Shown here one piece after another: positions 18,600 through 27,251 of a DNA stretch of 64,000 bases. The number at the start of each line of letters is the position of its first letter. Position 1 is the first letter of the stretch. The stretch covers positions 806,001 through 870,000 of the forward strand of contig NZ_CP046452.1 in NCBI RefSeq assembly GCF_009734385.1. Direction: 5' to 3'. Below the pieces are notes generated by a model. It saw only the letters and a program-made list of their open reading frames with translations, did not search any database and was not told the DNA's origin. The translations under genes were made by a program, and so were the position numbers. The DNA is from Corynebacterium kalinowskii (GTDB lineage Bacteria > Actinomycetota > Actinomycetes > Mycobacteriales > Mycobacteriaceae).

Positions 18600-19358
18600 C
18601 TACACCTTTCGTTTACCTAGTCCCTTACACGGATCGGGGGCGCTGCCAAACGTATGGTCAGCGACGATAAGTCGGCCTTCCAAGGCATCAGTCAACGCGG
18701 CAGCAAGCGGCTCGATGCATTCATCCACGGTTACCTCACGCCCCAGTTCGAGGGACAGCGTGGTGACACCGGCGTCATCGATGCCACAGGGGATGATGTG
18801 CTCGTAGTATTCGAGCGTGTTGTTGCAGTTCAAGGCCAGGCCGTGCATGGATACGCCCCGGGTCAGGCGGATGCCGAGCGCAGCGATTTTTCGGTCCGGG
18901 CGGCCATCGGAGGCCGGCACCCAGACACCGCTGCGGCCGTCGATACGGCCCGCGCTGGTGACGCCCAACTGACGCACCACCTGGATCAGCGCCTCCTCAA
19001 TCCGGCGCACGTAATCGACCACATCCACCGGTTCGCGCAGTTTGATGATGGGGTAGCACACGAGCTGTCCCTCGCCGTGCCAGGTAATGCGGCCGCCACG
19101 ATCAACGTCGATCACCGGCAGCCCATTGGTCGGGCGATCCTCCGGCTGCGTGCGCTTGCCTGCGGTGTAGACCGACGGGTGTTCCAGCATGAGGAGCTGG
19201 TCGGTTACCTCGTCTTTGGCGCGCGCCGCTGCGATGTCAGCCTGCTGGTGCCACATGAGCTCGTAGTCTTGCAGGCCAAGCTTGACGACGTCCAAAGGTC
19301 CGCTACCAGATCGAATAGGAATATCGGGTGCCGTAAATGGCGGGCGAGGGGCGGTCAT
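18600..19358 (-). CDS. lipB: Octanoyl-ACP:protein octanoyltransferase
   Basis: LipB moves octanoyl groups from acyl carrier protein to the target lysine of lipoyl domains, the step before LipA. The 252-residue protein shows the family signature [17 protein letters not shown], the catalytic lysine in RKIAALGIR and the acyl-accepting cysteine in HIIPCGI. The ATG at 19358 has AGGAGG only 2 bases upstream, too close for ribosome binding, but a TATCCT box 8 bases upstream, so a leaderless start is likely. lipA follows directly. Confidence 0.96.
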   Translation of the reverse strand: MTAPRPPFTAPDIPIRSGSGPLDVVKLGLQDYELMWHQQADIAAARAKDEVTDQLLMLEHPSVYTAGKRTQPEDRPTNGLPVIDVDRGGRITWHGEGQLVCYPIIKLREPVDVVDYVRRIEEALIQVVRQLGVTSAGRIDGRSGVWVPASDGRPDRKIAALGIRLTRGVSMHGLALNCNNTLEYYEHIIPCGIDDAGVTTLSLELGREVTVDECIEPLAAALTDALEGRLIVADHTFGSAPDPCKGLGKRKV

Positions 19359-19366
19359 AGCCTCCT

Positions 19367-19372
19367 AGGATA
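19367..19372 (-). promoter_or_regulatory. Putative -10 box of lipB
   Basis: TATCCT on the minus strand ends 8 bases before the lipB ATG at 19358. Confidence 0.4.
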
Positions 19373-19399
19373 CCCCGAGCGTCGATAAGGCCAAATAGC

Positions 19400-19405
19400 T
19401 AAAAT
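19400..19405 (+). promoter_or_regulatory. Putative -10 box of the AIM24 gene
   Basis: TAAAAT ends 7 bases before the ATG at 19413. No clear Shine-Dalgarno sequence is present. Confidence 0.5.
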
Positions 19406-19412
19406 CGGAACC

Positions 19413-20141
19413 ATGACCATTTACGGAGATCTCTTTCAGTCATTCAACGAAGTCCAGTCCAATGACCAGTTTGTGCAGCAGAACAAGAAGATGCTCAAAC
19501 TGAACCTTGCTATGGGCCCGATTCAGGCCAAGGTCGGTTCCATGGTGGCTTACCAAGGCGATGTTCGGTTCCAGAACAAGGGCTCCGGCGGCTTGGGCAA
19601 GATGCTGAAGAAGCATGTCACTGGCGAGGGCGTGGAGATGATGGAAGTCTCCGGCATGGGACAGGTATTCCTCGCCGATTCCGCGCAGGAAGTGCAGATC
19701 TTCTACATCGAAAATGACATGGTCTCCGTCAACGGCCGCAATGTTCTGGCCTTTTCTTCTTCTATCCAGTGGGACGTACACCGCATCAAGGGCGCCGGCA
19801 TGATGGCCGGTGGCTTGTTTAACGTTTCCCTCCGTGGCACCGGCTTTGTGGCCATCACCACCGACGGTGATCCGATGGCTCTCAACGTGGCAGAAGCACC
19901 CACATTCGCTGACCCGCAGGCAGCAGTCCTGTGGACCAGCGGCGTGCAAATGTCCACCAAGACCGACTTCTCCGGCGGCCTCGGCTCCATGCTGCACGGC
20001 GGCACGGGCGAGTCCATTCAGCTGGCTTTCGGCGGGCAGGGCGTCGTCATCATCCAGCCTTCCGAGGGCACCATCTGGGGCAATATCGGCAGCGATGGTG
20101 GCTCAGGCGGCGGTGGCGTGTTGGGGAATCTTTTCGACTAA
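19413..20141 (+). CDS. AIM24 family protein
   Basis: A 242-residue soluble protein rich in beta strands and glycine, matching the AIM24 family (double-stranded beta-helix fold). Recognisable parts are the opening with LNLAMGPIQAKVGSMVAYQGDV, the central GEGVEMMEVSGMGQVFLAD and the glycine-rich end with GSDGGSGGGGVLGN. The yeast member is mitochondrial and the bacterial role is unknown. The gene runs opposite to its neighbours, between gcvH and lipB. Placement among lipoate genes may be chance or may hint at a link. Confidence 0.8.
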   Translation: MTIYGDLFQSFNEVQSNDQFVQQNKKMLKLNLAMGPIQAKVGSMVAYQGDVRFQNKGSGGLGKMLKKHVTGEGVEMMEVSGMGQVFLADSAQEVQIFYIENDMVSVNGRNVLAFSSSIQWDVHRIKGAGMMAGGLFNVSLRGTGFVAITTDGDPMALNVAEAPTFADPQAAVLWTSGVQMSTKTDFSGGLGSMLHGGTGESIQLAFGGQGVVIIQPSEGTIWGNIGSDGGSGGGGVLGNLFD

Positions 20142-20149
20142 GAATGGCG

Positions 20150-20186
20150 AAGCTCCCCACCCGCAGCTGTTGCAGGTAGGGAGCTT
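20150..20186. terminator. Bidirectional terminator between the AIM24 gene and gcvH
   Basis: AAGCTCCC (20150-20157) pairs with GGGAGCTT (20179-20186), extended inward by ACC/GGT and GCA/TGC pairs. TTTGGCTTTTG follows on the plus strand. Confidence 0.8.
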
Positions 20187-20195
20187 TGGCTTTTG

Positions 20196-20573
20196 TTAGA
20201 CGCCGTTCTTCTCGGCGTACTCGGCTGCCGTCATCATTGGGCCGACCTCGGTGATCTGAACCTCGAAGAGCCAGCCAGCCTCGAATGGGTCGGAGTTGAT
20301 GATCTCAGGAGAACCGACGAGCTCCTCGTTCACGGCAGTGACGGTGCCGTTGACTGGCGAGAAGATGTCGGATACGGATTTGGTGGATTCGACCTCGCCA
20401 CACGACTCGCCGATTTCGACGGTGTCGCCGACAGCTGGCAAGTCGACGTAGACGATTTCGCCCAGCGCATTGGCTGCGAAGTCGGTGATGCCGACTTTTG
20501 TGGTGGCACCAACTTCAACTGCGGCGAGCCACTCGTGGTCAGCGGAGTAAAGATACGATTCTGGCAAAGACAT
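20196..20573 (-). CDS. gcvH: Glycine cleavage system H protein
   Basis: GcvH is the lipoyl carrier that moves the aminomethyl group between GcvP, GcvT and the dehydrogenase L protein. The 125-residue protein has the standard length, with the lipoylated lysine in GEVESTKSVSDI (near residue 63) and the GITDFAANALGEIVYVDLP core. The ATG at 20573 lies behind AGGAC and 4 bases after the gcvT stop. The upstream part of the open frame to 20675 lies within gcvT and is not used. It is the last gene of gcvP-gcvT-gcvH. Confidence 0.97.
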   Translation of the reverse strand: MSLPESYLYSADHEWLAAVEVGATTKVGITDFAANALGEIVYVDLPAVGDTVEIGESCGEVESTKSVSDIFSPVNGTVTAVNEELVGSPEIINSDPFEAGWLFEVQITEVGPMMTAAEYAEKNGV

Positions 20574-20577
20574 GGTC

Positions 20578-21651
20578 CTAGTCCTTTGGTCGCTGGTAAA
20601 ACGGGAGTTTGACAACAGTGTACGTGTGGCGCTTGCCGCGGATATCGGCATCGAGAATGTTGCCCTCAATGGCAAATTCCGCGTCTACGTAGGCCAAGGC
20701 GATGGGGTAACCCAGCGTCGGGGAAAGCTGACCTGAGGTCACCTCGCCGACGGTGTCCCCGATCGGAGTGAGGATCTGGGAGCCGGCGCGGGCCGCGCGA
20801 CGACCCTCGCCCTTGAGCCCCACAAGTGCGCGTGGCGGGGTGTAGTCCGCCAGCAATGCCTCCGAGCCGACGAACGGCTCGGTTTTCTTCTTCGACACCA
20901 ACACTCCGAGACCGGCGTCGACAGGGCGCAGATCGACAGTGAGCTCGTGGCCGTAGAGAGGCATGCCAGCCTCTAAGCGCAGGGAGTCGCGGGAGGCGAG
21001 GCCGCAAGGCAGCAGGTCGACGGCGGAACCGGCGTCGATAAGCGCCTGCCACAGGGACGTGGCCCCAGCTGCGGGGATGAAGAGCTCGAAGCCATCTTCG
21101 CCGGTGTAGCCGGTGCGGGCGAGCAGCACGTCGTGGCCGAGGATCGTGGCGGGAGCGGCGGAATAGTACTTCAGCTGCGGGATATCGCCGAGCAGTTCCG
21201 CGGCGCGAGGGCCCTGGACGGCAATGAGGGCGGTGTCGGCGGACTCATCGGTGACCGTCACATCGAAGCCCTCGGAGCGCTCGGCGAGGAGCTGCGCGAC
21301 GGTTGCCGCGTTGCCCGCGTTCGGGACAACAAGGAATTCTTCCTCGCCGAGGCGGTAGACAATGAGGTCGTCGATGATGCCACCCCGTTCGTTCACGATC
21401 ATGGTGTACTTCGCCCGGCCCACCTCAACAGCGGACAGCTGCGAAATGAGGGCATAGTCCAGGAATCGACCGGACTCCGGGCCCATGACCCGAACCTCAC
21501 CCATATGGGACAGGTCAAACAAGCCGGCGCAGGTGCGGACAGCGCGGTGCTCCTCCAGCTCGTTGCCGTAGCGCAGGGGCATCTGCCAGCCACCGAAATC
21601 GGTGAACATGGCGCCTAACTTCTCGTGCTCAGCGTGTAGTGGACTGTGCAT
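20578..21651 (-). CDS. gcvT: Glycine cleavage system aminomethyltransferase
   Basis: GcvT releases ammonia from the aminomethyl-lipoyl arm of GcvH and passes the one-carbon unit to tetrahydrofolate. At 357 residues it is of normal length. Motifs include the FDLSHMGEVRVMGP opening, the folate-site region RTGYTGEDGFELF and the C-terminal PTLGYPIALAYVD. The ATG at 21651 shares one base with the gcvP stop codon (TAATG), which shows translational coupling. The frame extends upstream inside gcvP but that part is not used. Confidence 0.97.
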   Translation of the reverse strand: MHSPLHAEHEKLGAMFTDFGGWQMPLRYGNELEEHRAVRTCAGLFDLSHMGEVRVMGPESGRFLDYALISQLSAVEVGRAKYTMIVNERGGIIDDLIVYRLGEEEFLVVPNAGNAATVAQLLAERSEGFDVTVTDESADTALIAVQGPRAAELLGDIPQLKYYSAAPATILGHDVLLARTGYTGEDGFELFIPAAGATSLWQALIDAGSAVDLLPCGLASRDSLRLEAGMPLYGHELTVDLRPVDAGLGVLVSKKKTEPFVGSEALLADYTPPRALVGLKGEGRRAARAGSQILTPIGDTVGEVTSGQLSPTLGYPIALAYVDAEFAIEGNILDADIRGKRHTYTVVKLPFYQRPKD

Positions 21652-24500
21652 TAAATATCTCCTTCGATCGGAGGGCAAGAACACATAAGATTGCGGTCGC
21701 CGTAAGCCTCGTTGATGCGACGCACGGCAGGGTAGTACTTCGTGCGCTGCAAACCAGCGACCGGGAATGCGGCCTGCTGGCGGGTGAATGCGAACGGCCA
21801 CTCATCTGCGCCGACGGTGGCTGCGGTAAACGGTGCATGGGCCAGGACGGAATCCTCGTACGCGATGCTCCCGTCGATGATTTCCTGGATCTCCGCATGG
21901 ATGGACTTCATCGCCTCGATGAAGCGGTCAAGCTCACCCAGGTCCTCGGACTCGGTGGGCTCCACCATGAGCGTACCGGCCACCGGGAAGGACAAGGTCG
22001 GCGCGTGAAAACCGTAATCAACCAGGCGCTTTGCGACGTCCGTCGCCGTCACGCCGGATTTCTTGGTCAGCTCCCGCAGATCAAGAATGCATTCATGCGC
22101 TACCAGGCCATTCTCACCGGTGTAGAGGGTCGGGAAGTGATCTTTAAGCTCATGAGAGATGTAGTTGGCATTGACGATCGCCATTTCCGTGGCTGCGCGT
22201 AGTCCTTCCGAGCCCATCATTGCGATGTAGGCCCATGGGATGGGCAGCACGCCCGCAGAACCGTGAACGGTGCCAGCTACCGGAATACCGGTACCAGTGG
22301 CAACCGGTTGGGTTGGGTCTACCTCGCGAGCATCGCCTGGCAGGAACGGGACGAGGTGCTCGGCCACGCAAACCGGGCCGACGCCCGGGCCACCGCCGCC
22401 GTGCGGAATAGTGAATGTTTTGTGCAGGTTCAGGTGGGAGACATCGCCGCCGAAATCGCCAGGACCGGCGATTCCAGTGAGTGCGTTCATGTTGGCACCG
22501 TCGATGTACACCTGGCCACCGGCATCGTGTACCTTCTTGCACACCTTGCGCACAGTGTCTTCGAACACGCCGTGGGTGGATGGGTAGGTGATCATGATGC
22601 CAGCAATGTGTTCGCCATGCTGCGAAATCTTGGCATCTAAATCAGCGATGTCGATGGAGCCATCCGGCGCGGTAGCCACTACCACGACCCGCAAGTTGGC
22701 CAAGGTGGCAGACGCAGCATTCGTGCCATGCGCCGACTGCGGGATGAGTACGATATCGCGCCCCTCATCGCCATGAGCCACGTGGTAGCGACGGATAGCC
22801 AGCAAGCCGGCCAGCTCGCCCATCGCGCCACTCGGTGGCTGTACGGACACCTTGGCGTAGCCGGTGAGGTGCGCCAGCCACTGCTCGAGCTCTGCAATGA
22901 GCTCTTGCCAACCCTTCGTGTCCGACTCAGGAGCGTAAGGGTGGATGTTGGCGAAACCGGGGTAGGAAATAGCTTCCATGCCAGCCGTTGGGTTGAGCTT
23001 CATCGTGCAAGAACCCAACGGAATCATCGTTCGATCCAGGGCCAAGTCGCGGTCACCGAGCATGCGGATGTAGCGCATCATCTGGGTTTCGGAGTGCGCG
23101 AAATTGAACGTCGGGTGGCTGAGCAGATCTCCGGAGCGGGTGAAACCTCGCAATACCGCGTCATCCGGCTCGGGGAGCTCGCCGGAGGCATCGAAGAAGC
23201 TGGCCAGTACGGGTACGTCAGCGATAGTGGCGGATTCACCGAAGGAGACGGAGACTTTGTCCTCGCCAATCGCGCGGATCAGATAGCCCGCCGCTGCGGC
23301 CTTGCGCACTACTGCTTCGGCATCTGCGACAGTGGCGGTAACGGTGTCAAAGAAATGCTCGTGAAGGATGTTAACCCCACTCGTGCGCAGCAGGCCGGCA
23401 AACTGATTAGCCAGGTTGTGCACGCGGGTAGCGATGCTACACAGCCCGGCTGGGCCGTGGTAGACCGCATACATCGAGGCTGTGACCGCGAGGAGGGCCT
23501 GCGCGGTACAGATGTTGGAGGTCGCCTTTTCTCGGCGAATGTGTTGTTCGCGAGTTTGGAGCGCGAGGCGGTATGCCGGATGACCATCCTCATCAATCGA
23601 CACACCCACCAATCGGCCCGGCATTTGGCGCTTGATCTTGTCAGTGACAGACATGTAGGCGGCGTGCGGTCCGCCGAAGAACAAGGGGACACCGAAGCGC
23701 TGGGTGGAGCCGACCGCGATATCGGCACCGAGCTCGCCAGGAGACTTGAGGACAACCAGCCCGAGGATGTCGGCGACAACGGTGGCTAGTCCACCGCGGG
23801 AGTGAATACCTTCGATGACGTCCGTCGGGTCACACACGTCGCCCTCGGTGCCTGGGTAGGCCAGGACGATACCGACGAGATCCTCGCCAACTAGGCCTTC
23901 TGATAGGTCCGCGATTTCCACTTCCAGATCAATGGCGCGGGCACGCTCTGCGGCCACCGCGAGAACCTGTGGGTGGAGCCGAGAATCCAGCACCACTCGA
24001 CGCCCCTTCTTCACCACGCGACTCATCAAACCGACGGCTTCGGCCGTGGCTGTTGCCTCGTCGAGGAGAGACGCGTTGGCAACTGGCAAGCCAGTGAGGT
24101 CAGAAACCATCGTCTGGAAGTTGAGCAACGCTTCAAGTCGGCCCTGCGAAATTTCCGGTTGGTAGGGCGTGTAAGCGGTATACCAACCAGCATCTTCGAG
24201 CACACCGCGACGGATCACAGGCGGAGTGATGGTGTCGTTGTAGCCCTGCCCGTAGAACACGCGCTTTTGTACGTTCTTCGCTGCCAACTCCTGGAGGCGC
24301 GTTTGGACCTCAAATTCGGAAAGTGGTTCCGGGAGCTGCGGGGCATGTTCGAAAGCAAGCCCATGGGGGAGAGCTGCGGCAGCGAGTTCGCCGATGGTGG
24401 AGTAGCCCAGCGCATTCAGCATGGTTTTCTGCTCCACACTGTTGGGCCCGAGGTGACGGTCCACGAAAGCGGGCGCGGTCCAGTCGGATGTTGTTGACAT
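21651..24500 (-). CDS. gcvP: Glycine dehydrogenase (decarboxylating)
   Basis: GcvP is the PLP enzyme that decarboxylates glycine and transfers the aminomethyl group to the lipoyl arm of GcvH. The 949-residue fused form is present, not the split P1/P2 type. The PLP lysine lies in HLNLHKTFTIPHGGGGPG, with the glycine-rich SARGT-like region upstream (PQSAHGTNAASA). AGGAG precedes the ATG. It heads a three-gene operon with gcvT and gcvH. The upstream region (24501-24699) shows no glycine riboswitch that I can recognise. Confidence 0.97.
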   Translation of the reverse strand: MSTTSDWTAPAFVDRHLGPNSVEQKTMLNALGYSTIGELAAAALPHGLAFEHAPQLPEPLSEFEVQTRLQELAAKNVQKRVFYGQGYNDTITPPVIRRGVLEDAGWYTAYTPYQPEISQGRLEALLNFQTMVSDLTGLPVANASLLDEATATAEAVGLMSRVVKKGRRVVLDSRLHPQVLAVAAERARAIDLEVEIADLSEGLVGEDLVGIVLAYPGTEGDVCDPTDVIEGIHSRGGLATVVADILGLVVLKSPGELGADIAVGSTQRFGVPLFFGGPHAAYMSVTDKIKRQMPGRLVGVSIDEDGHPAYRLALQTREQHIRREKATSNICTAQALLAVTASMYAVYHGPAGLCSIATRVHNLANQFAGLLRTSGVNILHEHFFDTVTATVADAEAVVRKAAAAGYLIRAIGEDKVSVSFGESATIADVPVLASFFDASGELPEPDDAVLRGFTRSGDLLSHPTFNFAHSETQMMRYIRMLGDRDLALDRTMIPLGSCTMKLNPTAGMEAISYPGFANIHPYAPESDTKGWQELIAELEQWLAHLTGYAKVSVQPPSGAMGELAGLLAIRRYHVAHGDEGRDIVLIPQSAHGTNAASATLANLRVVVVATAPDGSIDIADLDAKISQHGEHIAGIMITYPSTHGVFEDTVRKVCKKVHDAGGQVYIDGANMNALTGIAGPGDFGGDVSHLNLHKTFTIPHGGGGPGVGPVCVAEHLVPFLPGDAREVDPTQPVATGTGIPVAGTVHGSAGVLPIPWAYIAMMGSEGLRAATEMAIVNANYISHELKDHFPTLYTGENGLVAHECILDLRELTKKSGVTATDVAKRLVDYGFHAPTLSFPVAGTLMVEPTESEDLGELDRFIEAMKSIHAEIQEIIDGSIAYEDSVLAHAPFTAATVGADEWPFAFTRQQAAFPVAGLQRTKYYPAVRRINEAYGDRNLMCSCPPIEGDI

Positions 24501-24699
24501 TCCAACTCCTAACGGGGGTTCAAACGGATCTGAAATTGCTTATAAGTCCCACTGTATATGCGTTTGAGGACACCCGGTGAGGGATTTCTGGCACAGTTTT
24601 CTTCGATTTGTTGGTGTGGCGATGGTCGTCGAAAAGCCACAGGCAGCACGAAACCCCGCCTCCCAAGAAATCGGGAAGCGGGGTTCGGTTCGGAGTGAC

Positions 24700-26730
24700 T
24701 TACAAGCCGAGGTCGGCGGTGAAGTCGATGTTCTCCAGGCGGTCACGGACGGTGGTCATGAAGCGACCTGCGTCTGCGCCGTCGATCAGCTGGTGATCGT
24801 ACGTCAGCGGCAGGAAGACCATCTGGCGGATCGCGATAGCGTCGCTGCCATCCTCGGTGGTGACAACCGGGCGCTTAACGATGGCGCCGGTGCCGATCAT
24901 TGCGGCCTGTGGTGGAACCAGGATTGGGGTGTCAGACAGTGCGCCCTCAGAGCCAATGTTGGTGATGGTGAAGGTGCCACCCATCAGATCATTTGGCTTG
25001 AGCTTGCTATTGCGGGCGCGGTCAGCGATATCCACGATGGCCTTAGCCAACTCTGGCAGGCTCATGTCCTGTGCGTTGTGGATGACAGGGGAGAGCAGAC
25101 CAGCTGGAGTGTCGACGGCGATACCCAAGTTCACAGTTGGGTGGTAGGTGATTTCCTTGGTCTTGGCGTTGTAAGACGCGTTGACGTTCGGGTGGGACAC
25201 CAGAGCCTCGACGACTGCCTTAGCAAAGAATGGCAGGTAGGTCAGGTTCAGGCCGTGCTTTTCCATGAAGGCTGGCTTGTTGGCCTTGCGCAGCTCGGCG
25301 ACGCGGGTCATGTCGACCTCGTGCAGCTGGGTGAGCTGAGCAGCACCGTGCAGAGACTCGAGGGTCTTCACAGCGGTGATTTCGCGGATGCGGTTGACGC
25401 GCACGGTGGTGCCACGCAGCTTGGCCTTCTCTGGATCCACGGACTTGGTGGATACGTTGGCCTTAGGAGCCTCGGCAGCGGCGGCTGGGGCTTCGCCCTG
25501 GCCAGCGGCAGCGAGAACGTCCTGCTTGCGGATGCGGCCACCAACACCGGTGCCCTCAACCTTGGACAGGTCAACGCCGTGCTTGTCAGCCAGCTTGCGG
25601 ACCAGTGGGGTCACGTAAGGAGCGTCGGAGTTGTCGACCTTAGGAGCCTCAACCTTGGCAGCGACCTCTTCCTTAGGGGCCTCGACCTTGGCAGCAACTT
25701 CCTGCTTTGGCTCTTCCTTCTTTGGCTCAGCCTTAGGTGCTTCTTCCTTGGCTTCCGTCTTCTCGGCTGGAGCTGCTGGTGCGGAGCCGTCGCCGATGCG
25801 GACGATGACTTCGCCGACGTCAACGGTGTCGTCTTCCTGGAAGAGGATTTCGACGATGGTGCCTGCTACTGGGGAAGGTACTTCGGTGTCGACCTTGTCG
25901 GTGGAGACCTCGAGCAGTGGTTCGTCGGCTTCGACCTTGTCGCCGACGGACTTGAGCCAGCGGGTGATGGTGCCTTCGGTGACGGATTCGCCGAGTTCTG
26001 GCATCTTCACGTCGGTGGTGTCGCCGGAACCGGAACCGGCAGCAGGAGCAGCCTCTTCGACGGTGGCGTTGTCTTCCTTGGTCTCAGCTTCCTTGATGGC
26101 GGCCTCGGAAGGAACTTCTTCCTTGGCTTCCGTCTGCTGACCTGCAGCGGCAGCTGCAGCGTCGCCGATGCGGACGATGACTTCGCCGACGTCAACGGTG
26201 TCGTCTTCCTGGAAGAGGATTTCGACGATGGTGCCTGCTACTGGGGAAGGTACTTCGGTGTCGACCTTGTCGGTGGAGACCTCGAGCAGTGGCTCGTCGG
26301 CTTCGACCTTGTCGCCGACGGACTTGAGCCAGCGGGTGATGGTGCCTTCGGTGACGGACTCGCCGAGTTCTGGCATCTTCACGTCGGTGGTGTCGCCGGA
26401 ACCGGAAGCAGCAGGAGCAGCATCTTCCTTAGGGGCAGCTTCCTGTGGAGCTTCCTCCTTAGGAGCCTCAGCCTCAGGAGCTGCAGCTTCGCCTTCTTCG
26501 CCGATCTCAGCGATGATCTCGCCGACGTCAACGGTGTCGTCTTCCTCGAACATGACCTTGGTTAGCACGCCGGAAGCTGGGGCTGGAATCTCGGTGTCAA
26601 CCTTGTCGGTAGATACTTCCAGCAATGGTTCGTCAGCAGTAACGGTGTCACCAACCTGCTTCAGCCAGCGGGTGATGGTGCCTTCGGTTACCGACTCACC
26701 GAGCTCGGGCATCTTGACAGAAAACGCCAT
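24700..26730 (-). CDS. aceF: Dihydrolipoamide acyltransferase E2 with three lipoyl domains
   Basis: This is the E2 core of pyruvate dehydrogenase, which in corynebacteria also serves the mixed PDH/ODH complex. Databases may call it sucB. The 676 residues comprise lipoyl domain 1 (about 1-80), domain 2 (about 115-195) and domain 3 (about 240-320). Each has the DKVDTE lipoylation site and is joined to the next by Ala/Glu/Pro linkers. A peripheral subunit-binding domain ([21 protein letters not shown], about 370-410) and the catalytic domain ending [13 protein letters not shown] follow. Domains 2 and 3 are identical in protein and almost identical in DNA. GAGGAG precedes the ATG. The long open frame on the other strand is an artefact. 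Confidence 0.96.
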   Translation of the reverse strand: MAFSVKMPELGESVTEGTITRWLKQVGDTVTADEPLLEVSTDKVDTEIPAPASGVLTKVMFEEDDTVDVGEIIAEIGEEGEAAAPEAEAPKEEAPQEAAPKEDAAPAASGSGDTTDVKMPELGESVTEGTITRWLKSVGDKVEADEPLLEVSTDKVDTEVPSPVAGTIVEILFQEDDTVDVGEVIVRIGDAAAAAAGQQTEAKEEVPSEAAIKEAETKEDNATVEEAAPAAGSGSGDTTDVKMPELGESVTEGTITRWLKSVGDKVEADEPLLEVSTDKVDTEVPSPVAGTIVEILFQEDDTVDVGEVIVRIGDGSAPAAPAEKTEAKEEAPKAEPKKEEPKQEVAAKVEAPKEEVAAKVEAPKVDNSDAPYVTPLVRKLADKHGVDLSKVEGTGVGGRIRKQDVLAAAGQGEAPAAAAEAPKANVSTKSVDPEKAKLRGTTVRVNRIREITAVKTLESLHGAAQLTQLHEVDMTRVAELRKANKPAFMEKHGLNLTYLPFFAKAVVEALVSHPNVNASYNAKTKEITYHPTVNLGIAVDTPAGLLSPVIHNAQDMSLPELAKAIVDIADRARNSKLKPNDLMGGTFTITNIGSEGALSDTPILVPPQAAMIGTGAIVKRPVVTTEDGSDAIAIRQMVFLPLTYDHQLIDGADAGRFMTTVRDRLENIDFTADLGL
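25789..26035 (-). repeat. Lipoyl-domain repeat, copy A
   Basis: This 247-bp segment matches 26161-26407 except at two positions (25921 and 25987), both synonymous glutamate codons. The offset is 372 bases, 124 codons. It covers a whole lipoyl domain. Confidence 0.95.
26161..26407 (-). repeat. Lipoyl-domain repeat, copy B
   Basis: Partner of 25789-26035, differing at 26293 and 26359 only. Near identity at third codon positions points to recent duplication or ongoing gene conversion. Confidence 0.95.
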
Positions 26731-26844
26731 TGTGCAGGACTCCTCAACGTTTGATTCTAAAAACGATATTGATACTTATGTAGCGTACCGTTTCCAGCTT
26801 AGGCGTGTGGTGCATAGGTTGTGTCCTTTCAGAAAAAGACCACC

Positions 26845-26850
26845 TACAAT
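26845..26850 (+). promoter_or_regulatory. Putative -10 box of the 26859 gene
   Basis: TACAAT, close to the consensus TATAAT, ends 8 bases before the GTG at 26859. There is no ribosome site. A TTGTGT at 26819 is a possible but distant -35. Confidence 0.55.
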
Positions 26851-26858
26851 GATGTTTT

Positions 26859-27248
26859 GTGTTCAACCTATTCGGCTCTAGAAAATCGAAGCCAGGCATC
26901 AAACCGCCCCGCGCGCCTGGCGACACGATCCGCGCTGAAGACCTGAACTACCTCAAGGAATGGGTAGTTGGGCGCGCGCTGGTGGAGGGGTTTGTCGAGC
27001 CGGAAACTCTGGTCAACGAGATGAGCGTGGTGCTTGTCGACGCCACCGGTGACTTCACCCGTCGCCGAATCGGAGGCCCCAAAGGGGTGGACGTCATTGC
27101 CCGCGCATTAGATATCCCCATCTACGACGTCGAAGAGACCGGCTACCCCCAGCGCATGCGCGAGCGCATCGAACGCGATCGCCTGATGCGCAAGCGCCAA
27201 GAACAGCAAGAACGCCGCGCTAAATTTGAGCGCGGCGAGCTTCCCTAA
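26859..27248 (+). CDS. Conserved hypothetical protein
   Basis: A 129-residue soluble protein that I do not recognise. It has a basic N-terminus (MFNLFGSRKSKPGIKPP), a central alpha/beta part (VNEMSVVLVDATGDFTRRRIGG and VDVIARALDIPIYDVEETGYP) and a strongly charged helical tail rich in Arg, Glu and Gln that may form a coiled coil. It diverges from aceF and converges with pepA, its stop lying only 3 bases from the pepA stop. A small inverted repeat (27213-27220 with 27230-27237) falls inside its last codons and could serve as a shared terminator. Confidence 0.7.
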   Translation: MFNLFGSRKSKPGIKPPRAPGDTIRAEDLNYLKEWVVGRALVEGFVEPETLVNEMSVVLVDATGDFTRRRIGGPKGVDVIARALDIPIYDVEETGYPQRMRERIERDRLMRKRQEQQERRAKFERGELP

Positions 27249-27251
27249 ACA

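Noticed and set aside
24501..24699. Glycine riboswitch upstream of gcvP
   Set aside because: I looked for the paired glycine aptamer pattern and saw none; the region is short and only a ribosome site is clear.
24577..26565. 662-residue open frame antisense to the E2 gene
   Set aside because: It mirrors the lipoyl repeats and linkers of aceF, has no ribosome site, and its protein is repetitive and unlike any family. It is a codon-bias shadow.
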